From the NCBI RefSeq assembly GCF_014211975.1, contig NZ_CP060084.1:3359001-3423000 (forward strand): 64,000 bases of DNA, in the 5' to 3' direction. This document shows, in pieces, positions 36,109-44,885 of the stretch. The position numbers and the translations under genes are program-made. Numbering within the stretch: position 1 is the stretch's first letter; every line of letters starts with the position of its first letter. The notes under the pieces are model-generated. The model saw only the letters and a program-made list of their open reading frames with translations, did no database searches and was not told the DNA's origin. Source of the DNA: Teredinibacter haidensis (GTDB lineage Bacteria > Pseudomonadota > Gammaproteobacteria > Pseudomonadales > Cellvibrionaceae).

Positions 36109-37383
36109 GAACTGAACAACGCCTCCGCAGAACAACTTGCACAGTGGGAACAACAACTAGCCGCCGAGTTCGACGCTATTAAAGCAAAAACACTTAGCCT
36201 GGACTTGACCCGCGGTAAACCATCTTCCGAGCAACTCACCCTGTCCGATAGCATGGACGGCATTCTGAAGGGCGACTACACAACGACCGACGGCGTAGAT
36301 TGCCGTAACTATGGAGGCCTCGACGGTATTACCGAAGCGCGCGCTATTGGTGCCGACATTCTGGGCGTACCGGTAACCAATATTATGGCTGGCGGCAACA
36401 GCAGCCTGACGCTGATGCATCAGGCGATGTCCGTGGCTCACTTCTTTGGCCTTGAAGGTGCCGACTCCGCCTGGAGCAAAGAAGAAACCGTAAAATTCCT
36501 GTGTCCGGTTCCCGGCTATGATCGCCACTACTCTGTGTGTGAGCACCTGGGTATTGAAATGATTACCGTGGCCATGACCTCTACCGGCCCGGATATGGAT
36601 GAAGTTGAGCGCCTGGTTGCTGCCGACAAATCTATCAAAGGTATGTGGTGTGTGCCCAAGTACTCCAACCCAACCGGCGTGGTGTACAGCGACGAAACCG
36701 TAAAACGCATTGCCGGTCTGGGCAAAATTGCCGCCGCTAACTTCCGTGTATTCTGGGATAACGCCTACGGCGTACACGATCTTTCCGACAAGCCCGTACA
36801 ACTGGCCAGCATTTTTGACGCCTGCGTGGAAGCCGGAACGGAAAGCAGTGTTATCCAGTTCGCCTCCACCTCTAAGATCACCTTTGCCGGTGCCGGTGTT
36901 GCGTTTATGGCTGCCAGCGACGCCAACCTCAAAGGCTTCAAGCAATCGTTGGGCTTTATGACGATTGGCCCAGACAAGATCAACCAGCTGCGCCACGCAA
37001 AATTCTTTGCCCCAGAAGGCTCCTTACGTGCACATATGCAAAAGCATGCGGAGATTATCAAGCCGCGCTTTGCCAGTGTGCTTAGCCACCTGGAAGCTGC
37101 TTTTGGCGATAACGATCTGGGTGAGTGGGAATCGGCCGATGGCGGTTACTTTATCTCGTTCGATACAAAGCCTGGCCTGGCAAAAGAAGTGGTTAAAATG
37201 GCGGGAGAAGCCGGTGTGAAGTTGACACCAGCGGGCGCTACCTTCCCTTACGGCAACGACCCTAAAGACTGCAATATTCGAATTGCACCAACCGTTCCAA
37301 CCGAAGCGCAAGTGGACGAAGCCATGAAAGTCTTTGTTACCTGTGTAAAACTGGCCACTGTTCGCCAAGCATTGGCAGGCTAA
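36106..37383 (+). CDS. Class I/II aminotransferase (aspartate aminotransferase-like, MocR-type fold)
   Basis: A 425-residue PLP enzyme. SLDLTRGKPSSEQLTLSDSM and YGGLDGITEARAIGADILG near the N-terminus, NIMAGGNSSLTLMHQAM, VPKYSNPTGVVYSDETVKRI, FWDNAYGVHDL and the PLP-lysine region QFASTSKITFAGAGVAFM place it in the Aminotran_MocR/AspAT Ic group. GGYFISFDTKPGLAKEVV and NIRIAPTVPTEAQVDEAM follow. Enzymes of this group transaminate aspartate and 2-oxoglutarate. It starts with TTG supported by a good ribosome-binding site. Monocistronic, with a terminator-like hairpin after it. High codon regularity suggests strong expression. Confidence 0.88.
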   Translation: MELNNASAEQLAQWEQQLAAEFDAIKAKTLSLDLTRGKPSSEQLTLSDSMDGILKGDYTTTDGVDCRNYGGLDGITEARAIGADILGVPVTNIMAGGNSSLTLMHQAMSVAHFFGLEGADSAWSKEETVKFLCPVPGYDRHYSVCEHLGIEMITVAMTSTGPDMDEVERLVAADKSIKGMWCVPKYSNPTGVVYSDETVKRIAGLGKIAAANFRVFWDNAYGVHDLSDKPVQLASIFDACVEAGTESSVIQFASTSKITFAGAGVAFMAASDANLKGFKQSLGFMTIGPDKINQLRHAKFFAPEGSLRAHMQKHAEIIKPRFASVLSHLEAAFGDNDLGEWESADGGYFISFDTKPGLAKEVVKMAGEAGVKLTPAGATFPYGNDPKDCNIRIAPTVPTEAQVDEAMKVFVTCVKLATVRQALAG

Positions 37384-37392
37384 GACTCTACA

Positions 37393-37422
37393 AATAGAGG
37401 CGCCACCTTCGGTGCCTCTATT
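37393..37422 (+). terminator. Hairpin after the aminotransferase gene
   Basis: AATAGAGGC / GCCTCTATT outer stem and ACC / GGT inner stem around TTC. There is only a weak T-run after it, so termination may be partial. Confidence 0.55.
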
Positions 37423-37501
37423 CTTACTCGCAAACCAGTAGAGGGCGAAGCGAACGCTTCAGAAACCGACTAAGACGGCGCCTCCATAAAAATCAAAGGC
37501 T

Positions 37502-37822
37502 TTATTTTGGTTCCTCTTCATCCTTCATATAGATTTTATAGTTCTCACCGTAATCTGCCATATTCTCTTCCAGCAGTTTTCTAAACTCTTGAACCAAGTG
37601 GTTTACCGAGTCCTCGGTGTCGCTGATAAAATCTTTGCGTGACTCAGAAAAACTGGCGACATTAAAAGCACAGTAACGCGCCGCCGCATACACAACAGCC
37701 GAGCTGATTACACCCGGATCGCATTTTTCTGCGGCCGTATTTGCGGTATCGATAAACATATCGACCGCATCCCAAAATTGCTGCTCCTCAGTACTGAGGT
37801 TACTAGGTTTCTCGCTGCTCAT
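37502..37822 (-). CDS. DUF3144 family protein
   Basis: A 106-residue acidic soluble protein. QQFWDAVDMFIDTANTAAEK and VISSAVVYAAARYCAFNVAS match the DUF3144 family, which is common in marine gammaproteobacteria and has no known function. It is alone between two convergent units. Confidence 0.8.
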   Translation of the reverse strand: MSSEKPSNLSTEEQQFWDAVDMFIDTANTAAEKCDPGVISSAVVYAAARYCAFNVASFSESRKDFISDTEDSVNHLVQEFRKLLEENMADYGENYKIYMKDEEEPK

Positions 37823-37920
37823 AGTTCCCTCCGCTGTATATTAAGAACGATTCAATTATCTGAAACACCTGCCGGAAGTTTACACCGATTCCAATACATT
37901 TGTGTGCTTTCAATGAAGGC

Positions 37921-37954
37921 AAAAAAACGGGCCTCTCTTTTGGAGAGCGCCCGT
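37921..37954 (-). terminator. Terminator for the OYE gene (minus strand)
   Basis: ACGGGC-CTCTC / GAGAG-C-GCCCGT stem around TTTTG; seven T residues follow on the minus strand. It also has CTTTT on the plus side. Confidence 0.8.
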
Positions 37955-37977
37955 CTTTTGGTGCTGACTCTATGCCG

Positions 37978-39096
37978 CTATGTTAAATCTCGAAGATGCC
38001 TGGCGCGATGCTCAAGCCACCAGCCCGATTGAAGCGACCAGGAGGCGAAGGTTTCTTCGGATTTATTTAATTGCGCTTCAGCGAATAAGGCCCACTGGGG
38101 GTTTGCCAGAGCTTCTCGACCAATCGCGACAAAGTCTGCGCTCTGTGTGGCAACAATATCTTCTGCTTGTGCGGGGTCAGTAATCAATCCGACAGCCATT
38201 GTGCCGACGCCTACCTCTTTACGAATCTGAGCCGCATAAGGAACCTGATGCCCTAAAGTCGATGGCAGTTCATAACGGGGCACCACACCACCAGATGAAC
38301 AATCTACAATATCCACGCCCATGGCTTTCAGCTCTTTTGCAAACGCCACACTATCGGCAATTTCAACGCCGCCTTCAACGCCATCAACGGCGGAAATTCG
38401 CACAAAAAGAGGTTTGCCTTCAGGCCAGACTTCGCGAACCGCTTTTACAACCTCAAGCGGGAAGCGCATTCTATTTTCTAAACTTCCACCGTATTGGTCG
38501 GATCTTGTGTTGGTTAGTGGCGACAAAAAACTATTCATTAGATAGCCGTGAGCACAATGAACCTCCAGCACATCAAAACCGGATTTATCTGCCCTTAGTG
38601 CCGCATCCACAAAGGCTTTTTTGTGGCTCTGAATCGCTTCTATCGACAGGGCTTGTGGCTTTAACCAACCCTCATCAAAAGGCTGATCTGTGGCGGAAAC
38701 AACCGTCCACGGAAGCTCCCCTCGCTCGGAATCTTCGTCATTAAGCGGGCCATTGCCAAGCCAGGGCCGCTGTGTGCAGGCCTTGGGCCCCGCGTGGCCA
38801 ATTTGAATACCCGCGACAGCGCCATTAGCCTTTAGAGCATCGGCGATACGAGCCATTCCACTAATTTGGTCATCGGACCACAAACCCAAACACCCGTGAG
38901 TTATTCGCCCCTCAGGCAGCACTGCCGTTGCTTCCAAAAACACTAAACCGAATCCGCCCAGAGCGAAGCGGCCTAGGTGAATCAGGTGATAATCATTAAT
39001 AAACCCATCGTTTGCGGAATATTGACACATGGGCGAGACAGCTAAACGATTACGAAACATCACGTCTTTCAACGTGAAAGGCTGAAATAAAGTCAT
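37978..39096 (-). CDS. Old Yellow Enzyme-family NADH:flavin oxidoreductase (YqjM/NamA-like)
   Basis: A 372-residue FMN-dependent ene-reductase. SPMCQYSANDGFINDYHLIH carries the Cys typical of the YqjM class, QIGHAGPKA the substrate-binding His region, and VHCAHGYLMNSFLSPLTNTR the barrel strand with the catalytic Tyr. RMRFPLEVVKAVREVWPEGK and FVAIGREALANPQW complete the TIM barrel. Reduces activated C=C bonds with NAD(P)H. Last gene of a three-gene set of oxidoreductases on the minus strand (SDR, ADH, OYE), all facing a divergent AraC-type regulator. The shared substrate is unknown, but reactive enones or quinones would fit all three. Confidence 0.9.
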   Translation of the reverse strand: MTLFQPFTLKDVMFRNRLAVSPMCQYSANDGFINDYHLIHLGRFALGGFGLVFLEATAVLPEGRITHGCLGLWSDDQISGMARIADALKANGAVAGIQIGHAGPKACTQRPWLGNGPLNDEDSERGELPWTVVSATDQPFDEGWLKPQALSIEAIQSHKKAFVDAALRADKSGFDVLEVHCAHGYLMNSFLSPLTNTRSDQYGGSLENRMRFPLEVVKAVREVWPEGKPLFVRISAVDGVEGGVEIADSVAFAKELKAMGVDIVDCSSGGVVPRYELPSTLGHQVPYAAQIRKEVGVGTMAVGLITDPAQAEDIVATQSADFVAIGREALANPQWALFAEAQLNKSEETFASWSLQSGWWLEHRARHLRDLT

Positions 39097-39174
39097 TACA
39101 TTTTACTCTTTTGGGGGACACAGCATCGAAAAATTCTGTGGGGTCAATTTTAGCACCCACAGAGTCAATCCATC

Positions 39175-40191
39175 TTAACCAGTAATGTTGATCACAATTT
39201 TGCCAACATGCTGTGATTTGTTGAGCTGGACCAAAGCTTCTGGAGCCTCTTCAAACCCATAGCTTCGGTAGATAACAGGGCGAATATTGTTGCGTTCAAT
39301 GCAGGCGTTTAGCTGCTCAAACATTTCCCTCGAACCCACCATAATGCCGCGAACAATTGCTCCGCTCGCAAGAATAGACAATGGGTTCATCGCTTCACCA
39401 TCGGCGAGTAAACCAATCAAACTCACCACGCCACCGGGCCGAGAAGAAGCAACGGATTTTGGCATGGTCCCCGCGCCGCCAACTTCAATAACATGGTCGA
39501 CTCCATCTCCGCCTGTTAGACGAAGCACCTCGTTTTCCCAATCGGGATGTGTGCGGTAATTAATGGTATCTGTTGCGCCTATAGCGACGGTTTGTGTCAG
39601 CTTTGCATCGCTGGAGGAGGTCGCGATCACTCGGGCCCCCGCAGCAGCCGCCAGCTGAATCGCAAATACTGAAACCCCTCCGGTTCCCAATGCCAATACC
39701 GTTTGCCCGGGCAGCAGAGGCTTAACGCCATAGAGCGCATTCCAAGCCGTAACGGCCGCTACTGGTAGCGTGGCTGCCTCGTCAAAAGACAGGGAGTCTG
39801 GAACGCGCACCAAACCGTTTTCATGTAACACCGCTTCTTCGGCCAGCATTCCGTCCACCGCACCGCCCAACGTGGTATCCCACGCATCGCGAACCTGGGA
39901 ACCGCCCAACCAGCTTTGCGAAAAGATGCCCACCACACGATCACCGACCTGCCAGCGGGTTACACCCTCGCCCACTTCAATAACTTCGCCAGCGCCATCG
40001 GAAACCGGAACTAAATCGGGTGTGGGATTTGAAAAGCCGTAGCGTCCAGTCACCAGAAGAATGTCGCGATAATTTAAGGAAACGGCGTGTACACGAATGC
40101 GGACCTGCCCCAAGCCCAGCGGCTTTGAGCTTTTTTCTACGAGCCGCCAACTGCCCAACCCATTCAACGTTCCAATTTCATAAGCGCGCAT
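39175..40191 (-). CDS. Zinc-independent alcohol dehydrogenase/quinone oxidoreductase-like (MDR superfamily)
   Basis: A 338-residue medium-chain reductase. An N-terminal GroES-like part (HAVSLNYRDILLVTGRYGF, LVPVSDGAGEVIEVGEGVTR) is followed by a Rossmann NAD(P) domain with VLALGTGGVSVFAIQLAAAA. The cysteine cluster of structural zinc is absent, as in quinone oxidoreductases. GGDGVDHVIEVGGAGTMPKS and SLIGLLADGEAMNPL are family-typical. It starts 4 bases after the SDR gene, so the two are coupled. The OYE gene follows 78 bases on. Confidence 0.88.
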   Translation of the reverse strand: MRAYEIGTLNGLGSWRLVEKSSKPLGLGQVRIRVHAVSLNYRDILLVTGRYGFSNPTPDLVPVSDGAGEVIEVGEGVTRWQVGDRVVGIFSQSWLGGSQVRDAWDTTLGGAVDGMLAEEAVLHENGLVRVPDSLSFDEAATLPVAAVTAWNALYGVKPLLPGQTVLALGTGGVSVFAIQLAAAAGARVIATSSSDAKLTQTVAIGATDTINYRTHPDWENEVLRLTGGDGVDHVIEVGGAGTMPKSVASSRPGGVVSLIGLLADGEAMNPLSILASGAIVRGIMVGSREMFEQLNACIERNNIRPVIYRSYGFEEAPEALVQLNKSQHVGKIVINITG

Positions 40192-40195
40192 AAAA

Positions 40196-40945
40196 TTAAA
40201 ACTCCTGAACCGCAGGGCGCAGCACTATCTCATTAATATCCACCTCGGCGGGTTGCTCAATCGCGTAGGCAATGGCGCGCGCAACGGCATCGGCGGGAAT
40301 TGCCTGCTTATAAAATTCAACGACAAAATCACGGCTTTGTTGGTCACCGCTGCCAAATTTCAATTCGCTGTCTACGGCCCCTGGTTCAATGGTGGTTACG
40401 CGAATTTTTTCTCCCACTTCATGGCGAAGACCTTCGGAAATCGCGCGAACGGCAAACTTGGTACCCGAATACACGCTTCCGCCTGGGCTAAAAACTTTTA
40501 TGCCGGCAACGGACGAAATATTAATAAAGTGCCCAGAACCTTGCTTTTCAAAAATAGGTAGAGCCGCCGCCACGCCATAGAGCACACCCTTGATATTGAT
40601 GTCGATCATCCGATCCCACTCATCGGTTCGGCACTGCTGCAAAGGTGCGATGGCCATTAAGCCCGCGTTATTAACAAGGACATCAACACGGCCAAACTGC
40701 TCCACGGTCGACGCGACCAACGCCTCCACTTGTGCTTTATTGGTTACATCGGCGGTAAAGGCCGCAGCGGTTCCGCCAGACTGTTGAATATCTTTAACAA
40801 TCGCGTCTAGCTTGTCGCTTCTACGCGCGGCAATCACCACTTTCGCCCCCAACGCAGCCAAATGACGTGCCGTGGCTTCACCCAAACCACTGCTTCCACC
40901 GGTAATAACAACAACTTTGTTTTCAATATTCATATTCTGTTTCAT
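40196..40945 (-). CDS. Short-chain dehydrogenase/reductase
   Basis: A 249-residue classical SDR. VVITGGSSGLGEATARHLAA is the cofactor-binding TGxxxGxG; ADVT and LVNNAGLMAI follow; INISSVAG and VYSGTKFAV hold the catalytic Ser, Tyr and Lys. EPGAVDSELK is typical of the family. AARRSDKL after strand 2 suggests NADPH preference. The AGAGAAG site before 40945 supports the longest start; an internal ATG at 40933 also exists. First gene of the three-gene unit opposite the AraC regulator, which most likely controls it. Confidence 0.9.
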   Translation of the reverse strand: MKQNMNIENKVVVITGGSSGLGEATARHLAALGAKVVIAARRSDKLDAIVKDIQQSGGTAAAFTADVTNKAQVEALVASTVEQFGRVDVLVNNAGLMAIAPLQQCRTDEWDRMIDINIKGVLYGVAAALPIFEKQGSGHFINISSVAGIKVFSPGGSVYSGTKFAVRAISEGLRHEVGEKIRVTTIEPGAVDSELKFGSGDQQSRDFVVEFYKQAIPADAVARAIAYAIEQPAEVDINEIVLRPAVQEF

Positions 40946-41138
40946 GTTCGCTTCTCTTTAGTGACTGGAGATGGCGCTATCTTAGGAAGGCTGACGCTTT
41001 TGTTCAGCTCGATACCTACAAATTTATTGCCTGTTTCTACAAAAGCAGACTATTCCATAAAACGATCGGACTATAATTCTTCAACACCACCCCCCAGCAG
41101 AACGCAAGCGGGGTGAATACCGAGCCAGAGGGAACAGC
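40946..41138. promoter_or_regulatory. Divergent promoter region between the SDR gene and the AraC regulator gene
   Basis: A 193-base gap between oppositely oriented genes must hold promoters for both and probably the regulator's operator. No firm -35/-10 pair or direct repeat can be assigned by eye. Confidence 0.5.
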
Positions 41139-42035
41139 ATGAAGACAACGCGCGCGCAGGTTAAATCTATTATCGAAGCGAATATTCACCTGGACGGCGT
41201 CTCTCAAACCTCTCTCAAGCACTGCTCTCTCGCGCGTTTTTCCAGCCCTGGGGTCACAATTCCGGCACTTTACGTACCATCCGTTTGCCTGATTGTGAAC
41301 GGCTCAAAAACTGCCGCCACGGAAGAACGATCTATCAGCTATAACGAAGAACACTGCCTGGTCGCCTCCATGAACGTGCCCACAATGGCATTGATAGAAC
41401 GGGCCTCCGCAGAGGCGCCCTATCTGGGTATTCAGATAGAATTGGATATTCCATTACTCCGAAAGCTAGCGGAGAGTCTTGATATCTATCGCTCGCCCCC
41501 TATCCAGGAAGATCCATTTTGTCTGGCCGTCGCGGCACTGGAAGCCCCGTTCCTTGCGAGCGTTGCGCATTACCTTTCACTACTGGAAACACCAAGCGAT
41601 ATTGCCGACCTCCAGGAGGTTCGCCTGCTGGAAGTGTATTCGCGATTGCTGCGCGGCCCACATGCGCCGAGCATTCTTACTCTGCTGCAATCCGACAGCC
41701 ATTCCGAAAAAATATCGCGAGCAGTCTCCTATATCAGCAACAATCTCTCTCAACCGATAACCATAGAAAAGCTTGCGACTGTGGCCACCATGAGCACGTC
41801 GTCTTTCCACCAGCACTTCAAAAACTTAATTGATTTCAGCCCGCTGCAATATATAAAACGTACGCGGCTAATCGAGGCGAGAAAACTAATGCTCCTGGAC
41901 GGATTAAATGCGGCAAAAGCTTCATTCCATGTGGGCTACGAAAGCCCTTCCCAGTTTAGCCGTGATTACCGCCGCTTATTTGGGCAGCCGCCAAAAAAAG
42001 ACGTTGCTCAACTCCATGAACGGTTTATTCAATAG
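41139..42035 (+). CDS. AraC-family transcriptional regulator (AraC_N type)
   Basis: A 298-residue regulator. The N-terminal AraC_N-type sensor domain runs from about 20 to 170 (IPALYVPSVCLIVNGSKTAA, CLVASMNVPTMALIERAS). Two helix-turn-helix motifs lie at about 200-290 (ITIEKLATVATMSTSSFHQH, GYESPSQFSRDYRRLFGQPP). This family commonly sits next to oxidoreductase genes and responds to small organic or toxic compounds. It is divergent from the SDR-ADH-OYE unit, which it probably activates. Confidence 0.9.
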   Translation: MKTTRAQVKSIIEANIHLDGVSQTSLKHCSLARFSSPGVTIPALYVPSVCLIVNGSKTAATEERSISYNEEHCLVASMNVPTMALIERASAEAPYLGIQIELDIPLLRKLAESLDIYRSPPIQEDPFCLAVAALEAPFLASVAHYLSLLETPSDIADLQEVRLLEVYSRLLRGPHAPSILTLLQSDSHSEKISRAVSYISNNLSQPITIEKLATVATMSTSSFHQHFKNLIDFSPLQYIKRTRLIEARKLMLLDGLNAAKASFHVGYESPSQFSRDYRRLFGQPPKKDVAQLHERFIQ

Positions 42036-42115
42036 TGATTACAGTAGAGAGCTGAATACCCTCCGAGGAATGGGCTGAGCAAGACGCAGCCCGGTGCTTT
42101 AGGCGCACCAACGGT

Positions 42116-42874
42116 TTACATCAAAAACTGCTGCAGCAAGCGCGAAACCATGGCAGGCTTTTCGGCATGAAGCCAGTGCCCGGTACCCGGTACAATTTTC
42201 ATCTGGGCGTGGGGGAAGCGGACGAGAATTTCTTCTCGATGGTGATGCTCAATATAGTTGGATTTGGCGCCCTTAAGAAACAGTGTCCTACCTTTGAAGC
42301 AGGCGCCACTGCGGTTGCCTCCCACAAGCTTGGGGTAGTTGCGATACAGCGAGTTAAGATTCATACGCCAACTAAAGCCTTCGTCCCCGCGTACGAGGTT
42401 CTTCAGTAAAAAACTGCGAATGGCGGGTTCCTCCACATACTGGGAGAGTATTGCCTCGGCTTCACTACGCGTTTTCAGTGTTCGCGGATCTAGTGACAAC
42501 AAACCCTTAAACACCTGTTTATGATGGGGGTCATAATGAACCGGAGCAATATCTAACACCGCAAGCCTGTCGACGGCTTCGGGGTGAGTAAGCGCCAACT
42601 CCATCGCCACTTTACCACCCAGAGAGTGGCCAATAAAATTCGCGTGCGGAAGGCATTGTTTCTGCAGCCATTGATACACCGTAGCGGCCATTTGCGGCAG
42701 GCTGGTGTCTTCGGTGTGCAGGGAGCGGCCGTGATTGGGTAGATCCAGAGAGTAAACGTGATGCTGTTTGGCCAGTTCCCGGGCAATACCGCCGAGATTT
42801 TCCAGCGAGCCAAATAAGCCGTGAATCAAAACCACCGGCTTACCGGCGCCACGCTCTTTAACGTGCAGCGGCAT
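42116..42874 (-). CDS. ybfF: Alpha/beta-hydrolase, YbfF-like esterase
   Basis: A 252-residue alpha/beta hydrolase. VVLIHGLFGSLENLGGIARE is the oxyanion-hole region; ANFIGHSLGGKVAMELAL holds the nucleophile Ser in GHSLGG; VLDIAPVHYDPHHKQVF follows; GTGHWLHAEKP carries the catalytic His. This matches the YbfF esterase/acyl-CoA thioesterase-like family. Its ATG overlaps the DUF1820 stop by one base, so translation is coupled. Confidence 0.85.
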   Translation of the reverse strand: MPLHVKERGAGKPVVLIHGLFGSLENLGGIARELAKQHHVYSLDLPNHGRSLHTEDTSLPQMAATVYQWLQKQCLPHANFIGHSLGGKVAMELALTHPEAVDRLAVLDIAPVHYDPHHKQVFKGLLSLDPRTLKTRSEAEAILSQYVEEPAIRSFLLKNLVRGDEGFSWRMNLNSLYRNYPKLVGGNRSGACFKGRTLFLKGAKSNYIEHHHREEILVRFPHAQMKIVPGTGHWLHAEKPAMVSRLLQQFLM

Positions 42875-43209
42875 TAGTCTTTGCCAGGCGTTGGCACAGG
42901 AGAAGGGAATGGGAATTGGGCGATTTTGTCGCCAGCTTTTACCTCACTAACCTTGACCGAACCTTCCTTCTCCACTTCGTCGATCCGAATAATGCTGTGC
43001 ATGGGAATATAGGAGCGTTTTACACCATTAAATTCGCTTTTCAGCTTTTCCTCGCCGGGATCCACCACCAGCTGTGTACGCTCACCGAAAACAAACTCTT
43101 CTACCTCGATAAAACCGTACATCTCGCTCTGATAGATAGCACGAGCGTAAACTTCGTAAACCTGGTCACGGTTGTAAAACACCACTTTAAAAACAGGGTT
43201 GGATGACAT
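42874..43209 (-). CDS. DUF1820 family protein
   Basis: A 111-residue soluble protein. VFKVVFYNRDQVYEVYARAI, GFIEVEEFVFGERTQLVVDP and KRSYIPMHSIIRIDEVEKEG match DUF1820, a small family with no known function found in gammaproteobacteria, usually near miaB or ybfF-like genes. It is divergent from miaB and coupled to ybfF. Confidence 0.85.
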   Translation of the reverse strand: MSSNPVFKVVFYNRDQVYEVYARAIYQSEMYGFIEVEEFVFGERTQLVVDPGEEKLKSEFNGVKRSYIPMHSIIRIDEVEKEGSVKVSEVKAGDKIAQFPFPSPVPTPGKD

Positions 43210-43391
43210 GAAAAACTATACCTCGGGCGCCAGAGTAACCGCGAAAAATACCGGTTTTGAGCTGCACCTAATAATTAAGAGAGTACCACAATATGGGCTC
43301 AACCAACGGGAATTCAAGCGGGACAAGCGACATGCCTGCCGCTATAATGCGCGCTCGATTTTTGCGCAGCCTTTAACCTTTCGAGAACCCC

Positions 43392-44750
43392 ATGTCCGAC
43401 ACTAGCACTCCTACAAAAAAACTGTTTATCCAGACCCACGGCTGCCAGATGAATGAATACGATTCTGCCCGTATGCAGGATCTGCTGGGCGTTTCCCACC
43501 AGATGGAGCCGACAGACAACCCGGAAGAGGCGGATGTACTGTTAGTGAACACTTGCTCCATTCGCGAAAAAGCCCAGGACAAGCTGTACCACCAGCTGGG
43601 CCGCTGGAAGCACCTAAAGGAAAAAAATCCTGATTTGATTATTGGTGTAGGCGGCTGTGTAGCCAGCCAGGAAGGTGATGCCATCGCCAAGCGCGCCCCC
43701 TATGTCGATCTAATCTTCGGCCCCCAAACCCTGCACCGCCTGCCGGAAATGATGGAAAATAAGCGAGAGAATGGCGCCATTGTCGTCGATATCAGCTTCC
43801 CAGAGATTGAAAAGTTCGACAATCTGCCCGAGCCCGAAGCCGATGGCGCTACTGCGTTTGTATCGGTAATGGAAGGCTGTTCCAAATACTGTACCTTCTG
43901 CGTAGTCCCTTACACGCGCGGCGAAGAAGTCAGCCGCCCACTGAAAGATGTACTGCACGAAATCGCGCACTTGGCATCCCAGGGTGTACGCGAAGTTAAC
44001 CTCCTCGGCCAGAACGTCAACGCTTACCGAGGCGACGGGCCAGACGGCATCGTGGATTTAGCCGAGCTAATCACCCTGGCCGCAAAAATTGAGGGCATTG
44101 ACCGCATCCGTTATACCACTTCGCACCCGGTCGAATTTACCGATGCGCTTATTCAGGTTTATGCCGACGTACCAGAACTGGTCAGCCACCTGCATCTGCC
44201 GGTACAAAGCGGTTCCGACCGTATCCTGATGGCCATGAAGCGCGGACACACAGCACTGGAATATAAATCCAAAATGCGGAAAATCCGCCAGATTCGACCG
44301 GATATCTGCTTCTCGTCTGACTTTATTATTGGCTTCCCCGGCGAAACAGAAGCCGACTTCAAGGCCACAATGAAACTGATTGCAGATATCGGCTTCGATA
44401 TGTCCTTCAGCTTTATCTACAGCCCGCGCCCCGGAACACCCGCCGCCGATATGCAGGACGACACCCCCGAATCGCTGAAGAAAGAGCGCCTCACCCTCCT
44501 ACAGCAGCGCATTAACCAGCAAGCCCAGGATATTAGCCGCAAAATGGTTGGCAATACCGAGCGCGTACTGGTCACAGGCTACAGCAAAAAAGACCCTGGT
44601 CAGCTTTCTGGCCGCACCGAAAATAACCGTGTGGTGAATTTCCGCTGCGACCAGCCAGAGCTTATAGGGAAGTTTGCCGACATTCTGATTGAAGAAGCCC
44701 TACCAAATTCGCTAAGAGGCATTTTGTTAGGTTCCGAGCTGGATGATTGA
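43392..44750 (+). CDS. miaB: tRNA-2-methylthio-N6-dimethylallyladenosine synthase MiaB
   Basis: A 452-residue radical-SAM methylthiotransferase that adds the 2-methylthio group to i6A37 in tRNA. The N-terminal UPF0004 domain has three conserved cysteines (FIQTHGCQMNEYDSARM, LLVNTCSIREKAQDK, GVGGCVASQEGD). The radical-SAM motif is GCSKYCTFCVVPYTRG, and the C-terminal TRAM domain has GYSKKDPGQLSGRTENNRVV. Full length. It heads a run with phoH, ybeY, corC and lnt, the usual order in gammaproteobacteria. Confidence 0.97.
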   Translation: MSDTSTPTKKLFIQTHGCQMNEYDSARMQDLLGVSHQMEPTDNPEEADVLLVNTCSIREKAQDKLYHQLGRWKHLKEKNPDLIIGVGGCVASQEGDAIAKRAPYVDLIFGPQTLHRLPEMMENKRENGAIVVDISFPEIEKFDNLPEPEADGATAFVSVMEGCSKYCTFCVVPYTRGEEVSRPLKDVLHEIAHLASQGVREVNLLGQNVNAYRGDGPDGIVDLAELITLAAKIEGIDRIRYTTSHPVEFTDALIQVYADVPELVSHLHLPVQSGSDRILMAMKRGHTALEYKSKMRKIRQIRPDICFSSDFIIGFPGETEADFKATMKLIADIGFDMSFSFIYSPRPGTPAADMQDDTPESLKKERLTLLQQRINQQAQDISRKMVGNTERVLVTGYSKKDPGQLSGRTENNRVVNFRCDQPELIGKFADILIEEALPNSLRGILLGSELDD

Positions 44751-44885
44751 CATTGAATTGGGGTAGGCTACCAACAGACATATTTGCACATAGTTAGCGC
44801 GACACCTTGGACTCAACGTCCGCACGCCAGCGGCCGTGGGTTTCGGAAGCAAACACCCAACTTTGAGAGAGAACAGATACTACCC

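Noticed and set aside
36157..36996. 279-codon open frame antisense to the aminotransferase
   Set aside because: Shadow of a highly biased real gene; the composition (many His, Gly, Val) is unnatural and no motif is seen.
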